Positions 52,315-63,905 of a stretch of DNA of 64,000 bases are shown one piece after another. The notes under the pieces are model-generated. The model was not told the DNA's origin, did not search any database, and was given only the letters and a program-made list of their open reading frames with translations. Each line of letters starts with the position of its first letter. Position 1 is the first letter of the stretch. The stretch spans positions 1-64,000 of the forward strand of contig VZRS01004508.1 in NCBI GenBank assembly GCA_013398055.1, written 5' to 3'. This DNA comes from Ifrita kowaldi. Lineage: Eukaryota > Chordata > Aves > Passeriformes > Cinclosomatidae. A program made the translations under genes and the position numbers.

Positions 52315-52432
52315 CTCTTCCATGTAGCATATGTCCTGATCAAGTTTGCCAATTCCCCTCGTCCTGACCTCTGGGTGCTGGAGCGATCGACTGATTTTGG
52401 CCTCACCTACGAGCCCTGGCAGTATTTTGCCT
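52315..52432 (+). CDS. LAMA5: LAMA5 exon 3 (LN domain)
   Basis: The exon starts in frame as LFHVAYVLIKFANSPRPD and ends PWQYFA plus the first base of a serine codon. It is flanked by TTTCTTTCAG and GTGAGT. It codes for the central strands of the LN domain jelly-roll, including the highly conserved LIKFANSPRPDLW segment and the DFGLTYEPWQ stretch. The 118-base length leaves phase 1, which exon 4 completes. The first residue is leucine where the human protein, as I recall it, has valine. Nothing unusual is seen in reading frame or splice sites. Confidence 0.96.
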
Positions 52433-55400
52433 GTGAGTATGACAAGGGGCTGCAGTTCAGTGCCAGGTGGTGAGGGCAGGGTGAAGATGACTCTGTGCAA
52501 ATACAAGGCTGGGTTTGGAGCTGTTCCTGTGTCATTGTTGTGATGCAGCCCATGTTTCATCTGCCCAATAAGGCTGCAAGAACTGAAGGTTAAATGCTCC
52601 TCAGGGGAGGAAAACTGTTTTGCTCTCTGGTACTAAAATTTTTAAAAGTGTCATGAAATGTGTGTCAGCCAAAGCTGACACCAGCATCTGCAGTTGGGTG
52701 TTGTTGATCTGGATCTGAATGTGAGACTTCTTACCATCTCCTCCCTGCCCTCCTCTTACTGCCTGTCTGCTCTGTACCATCCCAGACTGTATTTCAGCTC
52801 CTTCAGAAGCCAAGCAGCAGCTCACTTCCAAGTGGCTGCTATCACAGAAAAGTCTGGATGCAGAAAACATTCCCTTGTGCTTATCAGTACCAGAGATTGG
52901 ATCCAGCCTGTGCAGGGCAGGGAACCGCTGTCCTGCCGCCGTGCAAGGTGGGGTCAGAGACAGCTGGCTGGAAAGGAGATCTAGCCTGTGCATTTGGCTT
53001 CCCCATTCTCTGATTAAAACCTTAAGAAACAGCTGGTTCTGCAAATCTCTTCTCCCAGAGGGTCTGTGGGGTAGCCGGATGCTGAGGAACTTGTTAACCA
53101 CCAGCTCCTCCCAGAAGCAGCAGCAGTAATTGGGAGAAGATGTGAGTTAAGATCTACAGCCAGAGCTTAAAACCTGGCAAGAAAGGACCTGGGAGCACTC
53201 AGAGGCCTTGCCCTGGGCTGCCCCTAAAGGCTCATATTTCTGGCTTACCTGTCAGGCTGTGCTTTGGATTTCTGGCCTCTGCTGGTGCAAGAAAGAGCTG
53301 CAGACGTGTTACTGCTGGGTTGCCTTAGCGCGGTAGCTCCTCTGCAGGGCGGATGTTTTTCTCTCTGCTGTGTGCTAGTAGGGAATTACTGCTGTCAAAT
53401 TCCTGCTTTGTTTTTTTCTGTCTTCTCTGAGAATTTCTCTGCCAGCTCTGGAGCCTCTCTTGGGGCCCATTACAGTCGTGTTCCTGCATGGTCTGGAGCT
53501 GCACAGGGAGCTCTTGCCCCACTGACTTGTTCCTGTGTGCAGTGGCAGTGCTGTAACATCTGGAGTCCCCTTCCCTCCCAAAACATCAGGCCCTGTTACC
53601 ACTCCTCTGGAGAAGTGACATGCAGTGACACAGCCCAGTGGAAAATTCCCATGGAAATGAAGAGGTGGCTGCTCCAAAACCTGCCAGATTTGCTAGCACA
53701 AGAAGTCCTCTGTGGAGGCTTATTTTTGTCGTGGGGAATTCTGTAGGTGGTCTAATAAAATCACTGCCAGGTCAGTACCAGGGTTAAAAGCAGCTGGCAG
53801 AAATGCAGGGTTTCTTCAGAGCTGCCGGGGTGACCCTGTGGCAGTGTCCACCCTGGCTCAGTGCTGCTCATCACGGGAGGTGCCGAGGTGCTTTTGGGCT
53901 TAGCTCTGCAGGAGGAGGGAGAAGTGACTGCTGGGTGAGGCTCTGTCCTTGTCTGTTTCCTGAAAGTACTGCTGGGGTTTAAGGCCAATGGGTTACTCTG
54001 TTTTAGCTCAGAATGCCCATCTTCTGGCTCACATGGTTGTGCAGATTTTGCAATAACTGGAGCAGTTCTTTGGTTTTCCTGAGTAGCTCCTTGGGCTGAG
54101 CATCCTGTCTCAGAGCAGCCATGGCGGTGCTCTGGAAATCAATCATCTTGAGCCAGTGGTGACAGGTTCCTCGCCTGGGGCTTTAAAAATAAATTGCCTT
54201 TAAAAAAGCACCTGGTGAAGCAAACCTTGGCGGCCAGAGACCTGATGTTAAATGTTTCCACATCTTCCTGTGGATGCAACTGAGCTCTTGCTGTTGCCAA
54301 AACAGTGTTTCCTGGAGCAAGGCCACGTTCTGGAGACAAGGTGTGGGTGGGTACAAGCCAGAGGTGAAGACGGGGAGGCAGAAATTCCCTGCTCCCCCTT
54401 TGCTGTTCCTTCTGCCTGGCTCAGCCTACCCGTGCAGCACATGGAGCGAGGGACCTGCCTTCTGGAGGCACACTGAGACAGATTTTGGAGGATTATTCCC
54501 GTGAATTGGGTTAACGTTTCCCCTTCAGTTTCCTGTGTGATCTGAGCAGCGCTGGCAGGAACAGGAGGTTGTGTTGGCTGCCTTTTCTTCCTTTTTTCTC
54601 CCCATGGAAACACCTTCAGGAGCACTGCAGTGACACACACTTCAGCACGCTCTGCTGCAAGCTCCTGGCACAGGTGGAAAGGGAGTGGGAAGGAGCAGCA
54701 GCCTTTGTCCAGGCTCTTCCAGAGGGAACAGTCGTCGAGAGTAGCACTTGTATAGGTTTTTGCATGGGTAGATGTAGGTGCTCACCACCCTGCATGATCA
54801 GGCCCTGAACTGCCCCAGCCATGGTTCGGTTGGCTCTGCCAGCACAGGGATGTCACACATCCCAGGGATGAGGGTGCTGGACTTGCAGGAGCAGTTGTTC
54901 AGGGAAGCCAGGCCATTCCTGTAGCTGCAAGGAGAGTCTTAGCATGCAGCATCCCCAGAGCAGGTCACCGAGCCAGCAGAGTGGCTGCCTGGTGGTGCCT
55001 GTCCCTGACTTTAGCCAGCCTTGCATTGCCACTTAGTGGCAGGAGCCCTCGTTTGCTGTCCCCAAGGGATGGTTCTTGGTGGCTTTGGCATTTCTGGTTT
55101 GTAGCATTGGTTTAAGAGCAGAGTTCAGAGTGAGGTGTGAGGAGGAGACATCCTGCAGGCCGTTGCTCTGCCTCTCCCAAATGCTGCAGGTCCCCGCCCC
55201 ACACCTGGGAGTCCTCCCTGCCTGGTGGGAGATGTCCCCAGCGGTGGCTGTGGCTTGTGGTTGCTCCTACTGTGGGTTCTGTGCTGGCTTCAGGACTGAC
55301 CCAGGAGGTTTGGGAGCCACGTGAAATGGTGGTGCAGCTCCTACGTCAGGAGCAGAGCCCTGGCAGCAAAGGGCCCTTCTGCAGTTCAATGGAAGCAGCG

Positions 55401-55786
55401 TAGCAAATCCACTGCCAGCAAGGCAACGGATTGAGACCAGAGTTAGATCTCAGTTTGGCTAAAATATGAGCTTAATGCCAAAATTAAGGGCTGGGTTTCT
55501 CTGCAGGTGGTGGCAGTAGGTACAGTGGCTGTTCTGACATTCCTCATTTACTGCAGGGAGGTGATTTGGGGGGGTTTTCTGCCTGTAACTGTTGGAGTGA
55601 CTACTTCCCTTAGTAGAGGACATGTATTTAACCATGACAGCGTTAATGATACAGAGCAAGCTCTGTGCAGTAAATGCTTAACAAAGATTGTACACCCATC
55701 TCTCCTGTGGTCAGCGTGGGAAAATCCGTGGAGGGCTGGGAATTGCTCCTTTTCTCTTACTGCTCCCTTCTCTGGGTGATGAACAG
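52433..55786 (+). other. LAMA5: LAMA5 intron 3
   Basis: A phase-1 intron of about 3.4 kb with donor GTGAGT and acceptor GATGAACAG. The acceptor has a weak adjacent pyrimidine tract, because the nearest C/T-rich run ends about 14 bases upstream. I see no exon, RNA gene or mobile element within it. Confidence 0.85.
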
Positions 55787-55905
55787 CTTCCAAGAGGGAC
55801 TGCATTGAGAAGTTTGGCCAGCACACTGTGGACCGTATCACCAGGGATGACCATGCCATCTGCACCACTGAATACTCCCGGATCGTGCCTTTGGAGAATG
55901 GGGAG
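55787..55905 (+). CDS. LAMA5: LAMA5 exon 4 (LN domain)
   Basis: Joined to exon 3, it reads SSKRDCIEKFG and ends IVPLENGE. It is followed by GTGAGC. It carries two LN-domain cysteines (RDC and AIC) and the TTEYSRIVPLENGE stretch, whose PLENGE core is one of the most conserved motifs of laminin LN domains and lies in the region linked to short-arm self-assembly. Exons 3 and 4 together give 79 whole codons, and the exon ends in phase 0. Confidence 0.96.
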
Positions 55906-56278
55906 GTGAGCAGTTGCCTGTTTTCATCCTTTGGAGTTTCCAGGGTTACTTAGTGACTGTCAGTACTCTATTAATTGGCTCACTCTTGGTTTGCAGATAC
56001 CACTTAAAGTATTCAGTTAAACCAAATGAGATTCACAGGGATTTAGTCATCTGGATGACTGGGTTCAGCTGAGGGAGAGATTAATTTCCTCCCACCCCGA
56101 AGGATTACTCACAGATTTGTTCTCATAGATCCACAGAATGGCTTGGGTTGGAAGGGACCTTAATGACCACCCAGTTCCAACCCTCTACCATGAGCAGATG
56201 CACTCACCTTCCACCTTCCATTGAGCAGGTTGCTCAATGCCCAGTCCAACGTGGCCTTCTCCCTCCTCCCACTCACAG
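55906..56278 (+). other. LAMA5: LAMA5 intron 4, with CR1 tail before the acceptor
   Basis: A phase-0 intron of 373 bases with donor GTGAGC and acceptor CCCACTCACAG. More than a third of it is a CR1 fragment whose recognisable part ends about 19 bases before the next exon. The region where a branch point would normally lie therefore seems to be retroelement-derived. Confidence 0.9.
56122..56259 (-). mobile_element. CR1 non-LTR retrotransposon, truncated 3' end
   Basis: Read on the + strand it begins with the remnant of the octamer tail (CATAGATC, CACAGAATGG), followed by CTTGGGTTGGAAGGGACCTT, CCCAGTTCCAACCC, and later AGGTTGCTCAATGCCCAGTC and CAACGTGGCC. This is the reverse complement of the avian CR1 3' end, so the element lies on the minus strand. 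Only the last 140 bases or so remain, as is typical of 5'-truncated CR1 copies. It is the clearest bird-type repeat in the window. Confidence 0.92.
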
Positions 56279-56449
56279 ATTGTTGTCTCCCTGGTGAACG
56301 GGCGCCCAGGAGCCATGAACTTCTCCTACTCTCCTCTCCTGCGGAATTTCACGAAAGCCACCAACATCCGACTGCGCTTCCTGCAGACGAACACTCTGCT
56401 GGGGCACCTGATGGGCAAAGCTCTGAGGGACCCTACGGTCACAAGGAGG
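56279..56449 (+). CDS. LAMA5: LAMA5 exon 5 (LN domain, 57 codons)
   Basis: The exon reads IVVSLVNGRPGAMNFSYS at its start and ends in HLMGKALRDPTVTRR, with GTAAGG following. It contributes the C-terminal part of the LN fold. Two N-glycosylation sequons are visible, NFS and, nine residues on, NFT in the segment LLRNFTKAT. The second appears absent from the human protein, which as I recall has glutamate in place of that asparagine. The length is a whole number of codons, with phase 0 on both sides. Confidence 0.96.
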
Positions 56450-56899
56450 GTAAGGCAGGCCTTGGTAACCACTTGGTGGTGAGGTGGAACTGTGTGAGGG
56501 CTGTGCAAGCCACCTCTGGGGAGAGCACATCCCTGGGTGTTGCCTGTGGGGGTTTTCTCTCTCTTGCACTCCCTGAAGCGGAAGGTGTCTGCAGCAGATG
56601 CTGCTGTGGCTGGAGCTGGAGGCTGCTTGGGTAGACACCAACAATGTGAAACTGGGAAACACCTCTTGGTGTCATATGTGGCTTTCTGGCTGTGCTGGGA
56701 GCCCCCCACTCGTAACTAATGGGCTCTGTTAGAGGTGGTGGATCTTACTGTAGGCGGATATTGCCACCTGCAATGTCACTGTGAGGGAAATACCCCAACA
56801 CATCATTTTACTGGATAAAGTCCTGCTGAATCCTGAGTAGAACAGTTACGAATCTGATTTGTAAAGATAGTAATGGCCAGCTTTTCTTGTGCTCTCCAG
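56450..56899 (+). other. LAMA5: LAMA5 intron 5
   Basis: A phase-0 intron of 450 bases with donor GTAAGG and acceptor TGCTCTCCAG. No feature is recognised inside it. Confidence 0.9.
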
Positions 56900-56997
56900 T
56901 ATTACTACAGCATCAAGGATATCAGCATCGGAGGGCGCTGTGTCTGCCACGGCCATGCAGACGTCTGCGATGCCAAAGACCCCAACGACCCTTACAG
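56900..56997 (+). CDS. LAMA5: LAMA5 exon 6 (end of LN, start of LE1)
   Basis: The exon begins YYYSIKDISIGGRC, the usual end of a laminin LN domain, and passes straight into the first laminin EGF-like module with CVCHGHADVCDAKDP. It ends two bases into an arginine codon before GTACCT. The CxCxGHAxxC arrangement is the diagnostic start of an LE repeat. The 98-base length gives phase 2, completed by exon 7. Confidence 0.96.
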
Positions 56998-59900
56998 GTA
57001 CCTTTTGCAAAATCCCAGTTCTGTGTGAGAGCATTTGAATTACTGTTCTAAGAATGAAGGATACCAGTGTTAGTTGTGTCCTGTCCTGAGCTTGTAATGG
57101 TGCCATCACTGCTGTTCGTGGCTCTGCCCTGAGAAAGAATCAGAAACTGCTGCAGGCAAAGTAACAAAAATTACGCAATTTGTCAGACTGTTTTTCAGCC
57201 TGACAGCTCCCTGGTCGAGTTTCCCTGTCCACAACTTTGCCATCCCACTGGAGCAGAGTGTGAGAAAGAGAAGGTGGGATACTGATGTGGAACAGGGAGG
57301 TTTCCCATCAAAGTCCAGGGATCGTTTCTGAACTTGTGCAGAGAAGTCTCTTGCTTCCCACATGGCTTCTTAAGCACTGGGACAATGCTCTCATAAATAG
57401 ATGGTCTCCCATGAAGCCAGAGACTGCTGCCCATTTCTACTCACAAGAACCATGAATTGGTCATGTTTGTGTCTGAACAGCTCTTTGCAAAAGAACAAGA
57501 GCGTGCAAAGAAGTTACATTTTGGCTTATGGGACTTCCCATCTGCCTTGGCAACTTGGAATGCCAAAGAGCTGCTTCAGACCATGGAAGTGTTGCTTTTA
57601 GCCATCTGTTTGCAGCTTGAATGTTGCCTTTATGAAAGGGATGGGTAGATTCAGCTGGGCGAGGGGAGCTTGTATTTCTTTCTCATCAGGATCATGTAGA
57701 ACTTTTGGATCGTCTAAAATAAAATTCCACTGAGTCCCAGCCAAGGTTAAAGCTGTTAAGTATTAAAACAAAGATGTATTGGTAAGGAAGCCTGCCTTAA
57801 TGTGCCAAACTCTCTGACAAAAGGAAGTTCATAAATATTTGAATATACAGTTCCTTGGTTTTTAGACATTGATGGTGCTGGATGCACAGTACACCTGTGT
57901 GCAGGGCAAAAGGCTTCATGGGGACAAGTGATTCTTTAACATGGAAGTGCCAGGACCTTTCTTGGTCCTGGGTGTTTCGATGGTTTGGGGCTCTCCAAGA
58001 AGGGAGAGAAAATTGAGCAAGGAGAGATACGTTCGAAATCCTTGTTCAGTGCCACCTTTGCTTGCAACTGTCTCTGTCTCCTGAAATTCCTCTCCTCCAC
58101 GCTCATTTGGATGCATTTGGCATCTTCACCCTTGGCCCCAGCCTGTTCTGTGGTGTTGCAGCACATGTTGGTAAGCAGCTGTTGCATTTCACCCAGAGCA
58201 GGTCACGCTGGCCTGAGGGAGAAAACATTTCCTACTTGGGTGCTTTGTACAGTCAGCACATAACAGCTGTAAGTCCTGTGGGATACAGCAGGAAAAGGTG
58301 CTGGATAAATAGATCTTCTCATGGCATTGCTGTACCCTTTAGCAAGCCCAGGAGCACAGGCAAGTCAGCAGAAATCTGATACTTTCAGTTGAGAAAATGA
58401 GTAATTGGTGAAATGCTGCTGTTCTCTAGGCTCTGGGAGCAGAGAGTGTTCAGCCTTCCCATTAAAGTGGGCACTGCTGGGCAGGATCCCAGCCCTGCTG
58501 CCCTGACACAGCACAGAGGCAGCTTGGGGATATCTGTAATGCCACAGCAGCTGGGGCTCAGACACACTGTCCCCTTGAGACACAGACCCAGCTACCAGAA
58601 ACTTGCCATGTCTTCAGCGGTCTGTGCAGTGCGTCCCTCTGCACGTGTCCTGCCTCTTCAGGTGCTGACTGTGACAGCCACAGGGCAAGGAAATGCAAAT
58701 AGAGGGATGTGGATTGGCCTGGCCCTACTAAAAATCCCACAGTCTCAGCCCGTTGGGGTGGTGTCTGCTGTTCATTTTAACTTCTCTCTTCTGCACATCC
58801 CTGTGTTTCTCGTGCCCGTTGCTCAGAAAGGCAGGATGAGCACTTCGATAGGACTGAGGTGAGCTAGAAATCTTGGCAAAGACTTCAGGACGTGATGGAG
58901 CATGTCCATGAGCTGACTTCCTGGCCATAAATGATAATATTCGTGCAACTTTGGAAAGTCTGTGTGAAGTGCCAAGCTACAGAGGCTGCACATCCATCTG
59001 TGTTGATCTGGCAGCACATCTGGGCCCTGTGTATGTACAGGGACCTGTGGGCAGGTACAGCCTCCTCAAGGCTCTCTGCACTTCTCACAGCTTTTTCTCT
59101 TTGCCCCAAGTTGGAATGGGCAGAATGAAGCAGAGGGAAGGAATGTTCTCCTGGTTAAAGGTGAGCACCAGCAGGATGAGGCACATTTGCCTTTCTCCTG
59201 GCATACCCTGGGAGCAGTGAGATAAAGATCAGCAGGAGCCTGGCTTGGAGAGCCTTGACAGGAATCGTGTGTTAACAGGCTGAGTGAGCTCAGGAGAACT
59301 CTGCAAGGGTTCTGCATCTGTCTGTAAGAGCAGCTCCTTCCATGGCTTTACTGCCCTGTCACAGATGCCACAATCAAGAGGGGAGACAACTGTGCCTGAT
59401 GCTGAAGATAACCAGCAAGACTGCAGCAGCCTAGTTGGTCAGAAGCACATCCACAGATGAAGGATGCTTTCCCACTGCTGGATCCTGAACTCCAGCTTCC
59501 CCTTTCCCATTTGGAAGGGAGAGCACCATGTGTGCTGGTAGATTTGTGCCATCTGTCAGTCTCTTTTTGCAGATGGTTGCTTCTCCGTACAGTCAGAAAC
59601 AGAGGAAGGGGCTTTTTTTTTTTCTTGATTGTGCTCCTCAGATGTCCCAGCCGAATGCAGATGCTGCAGTGTTTGTGTGCTGCTCTCAGTTCTGCCACAG
59701 CTGCTCGCTGGAAACTGTTTAGTCTCTGCTGTTGAGCATCAGTTCCAGCGGGAAGATTGCGGTTTCATTTCTTATGGCAGGATGGCCAGGAAATATGTGC
59801 TATGTGAACACAGCCGCTCCCTCTTCTTCCTTGTATATACTCCATCAATGAAACATGTAAATACTGTGGTTTATGCACAATTCATTAGCAGCACGGACTC

Positions 59901-61794
59901 GGCACAAGGTGCAGTAAAGCCATGACAGATGAGCTCTCTGAGAGGTCATTGCTAACTCTTAACAGCAGAGACTAAATAAATACCTCCTTCTCCATGTGAA
60001 ATGAGCATCCTTACTCATGCAGTGCCATCGTTTTGCGTTCTGGGAACTGAACCAGTACTTTTCAAACATCTTTGACATGAAGGAGCCTGGGGTGTGTGGC
60101 TGGAGCCACGTCCTCCACTCAGGGAGATTTACACTGCTCAGCAGGTTTATAAGTTCCCTGACTCAGTGACCGTCTTTCTCCACACGTATGTATATGGATC
60201 TTAATCTTGATCTCCAGCTGCTGCCATGGAAAAAAACGATAAAATTTTGTTTCCTTGAAAGTGCTGAGTGGTAGTCAGCCAGGTGAGAGGTCTGTGGGTG
60301 GGTGCATTCCAGAGACACGGCCAAGGTTTGCCTCTCATTGAGACTCCCCTTTGCGTCTGCAAAACACTTGGAGAACAAAGTTCCTAGTGAATATTTCAGG
60401 GCTGTTTTCTGCCACTGAAACTCTAGCCAGGAGTTCAGTTTCATGCCTGGGCTCTGCCAGCTACAGCCCAGCCTGTGAATGTGGGCAGGGACAGGGCATG
60501 ATGAGTGCTGAGAGAACTGACTGCGGCCACGTGTCCCATGGCATCTGCAAGGGAAGGGCTGGGAGCAGCAGTGGGATCTCCTGCCTCTCAACCCCGCTGC
60601 CTGAAGCACACATGCTGAATGTGGATCCTGCTTGCATTCCTCCAAACTTTCAGATCATCCTATACCTTATTAAAATGAGGTCACTAGTCCAGTGCTACTG
60701 CCTCTATCTGGCAATTCACTATGCATAGACTTGAAGATCTCACATCTTAAAATTACATGTAGGTGGAAGCTGTGGCATTCAGCTCACTGCAGAGTGTGCC
60801 TGCACTTCACCCTGAATGACTGCTCCTTTTGTTTCTAACGTTTTAAAAAAATTAGATTTATTTTTGAACACACTGCTTTTGAATAGAAAAGCATTGCAGG
60901 GAGGGAGAGGTGGGAGTGGCAGACTGGCCCTGAGGGGAAATGAGTAATTGCACAGATAAAAGCTGGAACATGCTGTATTATCCATAAGTCTAATACAACA
61001 GAAAGCGTTTGTGTTGGATGGGAATCGCCTTGTGCTAAGGGGAGGTTTTGGGGATGATGTCACCGACGTTAATGAATCACCGTTGCGGTCGGGCAGGGAC
61101 GAGATCCATCGGGTGCCTGTCGAGATTCCTTGCCTGGCGCCTCCGGAGCCGCCTGTTTACCCAGCACAGCCCTGCCTGGAAAGCAGGAGGGTGCATTGCA
61201 CAGGGAGCCTGGGGCCAGCATCTATTAAAATGCTTTATTCAAATTTCATGCCCTCCTCCCTGCAGCACAGGTATGCCTGGAGGAGCAGATAGCAGCTGGG
61301 TGGCCCCATCTCTCTCCAGCTCTGGGCTATCATTTTGTCCTTTCCTGCTGCCCCTGCACAGTGGTGGGGACATCTTTGTATCCCTGCACCAACGCTACAC
61401 TTTCTCAAGTAATCTGCTTCAGCTCAGGTTTCTACCACTGCCATCTCCAACCATTTCACATTTTGTACTCTGCAGAGCTGGCTAGGCAGTGGCACACTGA
61501 TTTTTCTCTTATCCTTTTCTCCCAATGAAGAAAAAAAGGAATGATGGTGGAGAAGAAGAAAGGGAGCTGGAATAGCAAAGTTTGATGTTTGGCTCAGAAA
61601 AAAAAAAATCAATTAAAAAGTTGAAAAAAAAGCTTTAGAAGCCCCTTCTCCAGAACATTTGGATTAGCAAATACTACTTGTTCATGTACCAGATCAGTGA
61701 CAGTGATGCACAGCAGGGTCACACTGCAGCTCCCCGTCCCACACGTCCCTGTCATTGTCCCAATGCTGTCTGTGCCCTGTTCTTGTCCCCACAG
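56998..61794 (+). other. LAMA5: LAMA5 intron 6
   Basis: A phase-2 intron of 4.8 kb with donor GTACCT and acceptor TTGTCCCCACAG. No exon or RNA gene is seen. It includes a T run near 59.61 kb, a CpG-rich stretch near 61.03-61.15 kb listed separately, and A-rich sequence near 61.6 kb. Confidence 0.85.
61026..61155. promoter_or_regulatory. Intronic CpG-dense block with CRE- and AP-1-like sites (candidate)
   Basis: About a dozen CpG fall in 130 bases within an otherwise CpG-poor intron. TGATGTCA (CREB/ATF-like) at 61055 and TGAATCA (AP-1-like) at 61073 lie close together, followed by a GC-rich stretch. This would suit an intronic enhancer or an internal promoter. It is inference from base composition and short motifs only. 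Confidence 0.3.
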
Positions 61795-61910
61795 GCTGCA
61801 GTGTGACTGTCAGCACAACACCTGTGGTGGCTCCTGCGATCGCTGCTGCCCCGGCTACAACCAGTTCCCCTGGAAGCCTGCCACTGCCGACAGCGCCAAC
61901 GAGTGCCAGC
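61795..61910 (+). CDS. LAMA5: LAMA5 exon 7 (LE1)
   Basis: With the two bases from exon 6 it reads RLQCDCQHNTCGGSCDRCCPGYN and ends SANECQ plus one base, before GTAAGT. It completes the first LE module. The segment HNTCGGSCDRCC has more cysteines than a standard eight-cysteine LE repeat, as in the first LE of other laminin alpha-5 chains. It is followed by the conserved QFPWKPATADSANEC. The exon is 116 bases and ends in phase 1. Confidence 0.96.
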
Positions 61911-62767
61911 GTAAGTGGGAGCTGGGCTGCTCCTTCCCTCCCAGGCACAGCTCTGCTGTGCTGCAGAGGGGCCGCTCGCTGAGTGGGACTGGGTGAACTG
62001 GAGGGCAGTGACACAGCAGAGAGGGCTCTGCACAGCGGGTGATGGCGTTCAGGTGAGGCTCACGCGGGAAGGTCTCCGAGTTCCGTGTGGGACTTTGGCT
62101 CTGCTTGCATTCCGGTTCCTCCTGTGTGTCCAAGGGTTCGTGCAGGCGAGTCTCGTTGCTCAATTCCGTCTGCAAGATGAATTAGGCCTGGATGTGTTTA
62201 CATGCAGGACATCTTTATTTGTCTAGAGGAGCCTTTGGTCAGTGCCGACAGTGGAATTTCTGCTGCGCTGGGAGTGCAGAGCACAGAGCTGCACCACACG
62301 GTGCCTTAGGAACGCAGGGTGGCAAAGGATCTTAATCCTGTGAGTTTGTAAAGCCCCCTCACCGGGTGCTGGATTTTACAGCTCACCTCTATCCAGGGTG
62401 GGATAAAAGAGGCAAGAATGTTGCTCTCTAAACCAGACTACTCAAGGCCCCACAGTGTGGTGATTTTTCTTTCTCGTCAATACACGCCTGCACATATTTC
62501 ACTTGTGATTTTGTGCCTGCTGTGCTCTCCTGGTTGCAGACCAGACTTTGTGAGGGAGTTGCTGCTTCTGTGCTTTTGAACTGAAGGACTTTAGAGAGGG
62601 CTTGGGATATCATGTAATCCCCCAGATGCATTCAGGCATCTTTCCTCATGGAAAAGCACCCCATCCAACATCAAACCTAGGCGGGAGAGTTGACATCTTG
62701 AGATCCAGCTGCTGACTGAAGGACCTCTGGGGACGGGTGGTTTAGCTCCCATCTCTTTGTATTCCAG
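61911..62767 (+). other. LAMA5: LAMA5 intron 7
   Basis: A phase-1 intron of 857 bases with donor GTAAGT and acceptor TTGTATTCCAG. I recognise nothing in it. Confidence 0.88.
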
Positions 62768-62886
62768 CCTGCAATTGCAATGGCCATGCCTATGACTGCT
62801 ACTACGACCCGGAGGTGGATCGGCACAAAGCCAGCAGGAGTCGTGAGGACAAGTTTGAAGGGGGAGGTGTTTGCATTGACTGCCAG
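62768..62886 (+). CDS. LAMA5: LAMA5 exon 8 (LE2)
   Basis: It completes a proline codon and reads CNCNGHAYDCYYDPEVDR, then a variable, charged stretch (ASRSREDKFE), then GGGVCIDCQ, before GTAGGC. This is the first half of the second LE module, with the CxCxGHAxxC start and the DPEVD motif seen in vertebrate alpha-5. The charged stretch is the least conserved part compared with the human chain as I recall it. The exon is 119 bases and closes in phase 0. Confidence 0.95.
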
Positions 62887-63667
62887 GTAGGCCCGAAGAG
62901 CTCCTCTGGAAAAGGCTGATGCAAATGTTGGTGTTTGTTTCTGCTGTCAGCCTGGCGTTCAGCCTCGCTGGGACCTCCACCAAGCCCCTCTGTTATCTAA
63001 ATTAGGGCTCCCCCTGGAAACTCAGTGTCTTTGCCGTGGATTAAAGTAGAGTGCACCAGCAATGAGAGCAGCACTTGGGTTTCTAGCTGTCCCGTGGTGG
63101 TACCACTACCTCCTAAAGCTTTAATTTGCTGAGGCACTGGAATTGGGAGGGACAGGTTGCTGCCCAGCACACTGGGAAATCCCTGCCTAGTTCACAGTGC
63201 TGTAGCATCTCCCTGGATGTCTCTCTGCCCACCAAAATCCCAGTCTTCAGTCTCTGTGAAAGTGGGAAAGTAGCTCTGCCCTTCCCACGGTGACGGTGAC
63301 TGTGATGTGGTTAAATCATGCACTGGCATGAAACATTTTGCTGTGCTTCCTTGCTGGGAGGAAACAGGTTGCTGCCATCCTCCAAGCCCAAAGTGGTCAG
63401 GACATTTTACCATCTGAAGGAAGTGAAATGGGCTCGAGGTCAGATATGAACCTGAAACTCACACTGTGTTTATGGGAGGATACAGTTTGCAGGAACTGCT
63501 TTGTTTCCAAGTCAGTGCATGTGGAATTTTGAGCAGATTTAGGTCTTTGGTGTGCTGACACTGCTGAGCTGCTTCCTCTGTAACCTGGAGCTGTTAGTTA
63601 ATCTGGCAGATGAATGTGAATCCTGCAGGCAGAGGAACTGATGCCTCTCTAACCCACTGTCTTTCAG
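62887..63667 (+). other. LAMA5: LAMA5 intron 8
   Basis: A phase-0 intron of 781 bases with donor GTAGGC and acceptor CACTGTCTTTCAG. No other feature is seen. Confidence 0.88.
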
Positions 63668-63758
63668 CATCACACCACGGGCATTAATTGTGAGAGGTGC
63701 ATCCCCGGGTACTATCGATCCCCCGACCACCCCATCGACTCTCCATACATTTGCTACC
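63668..63758 (+). CDS. LAMA5: LAMA5 exon 9 (LE2, second half)
   Basis: It reads HHTTGINCERCIPGYYRS and ends SPYICY plus one base, before GTGAGT. The HxTxGxxCxxCxPGYY pattern is the classic second half of a laminin EGF-like module, closed by the final cysteine in YIC. The exon is 91 bases, phase 0 in and phase 1 out. Confidence 0.95.
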
Positions 63759-63905
63759 GTGAGTGTGAACTCCTCTGCAGTGACAACCTCCTGGACTTGG
63801 TGACACTGGGGAGGGCCCTCTGGAGGGTTTCTGAGAGGTTTTCCTGCTGTAGGGAGTCTGAGGCCTCTGTCAGTGACACTGCTGCTGGCTTGTCCCTCTC
63901 TGCAG
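63759..63905 (+). other. LAMA5: LAMA5 intron 9 (147 bases)
   Basis: The shortest intron in the visible gene, with donor GTGAGT and acceptor TCCCTCTCTGCAG. Phase 1. Confidence 0.92.
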
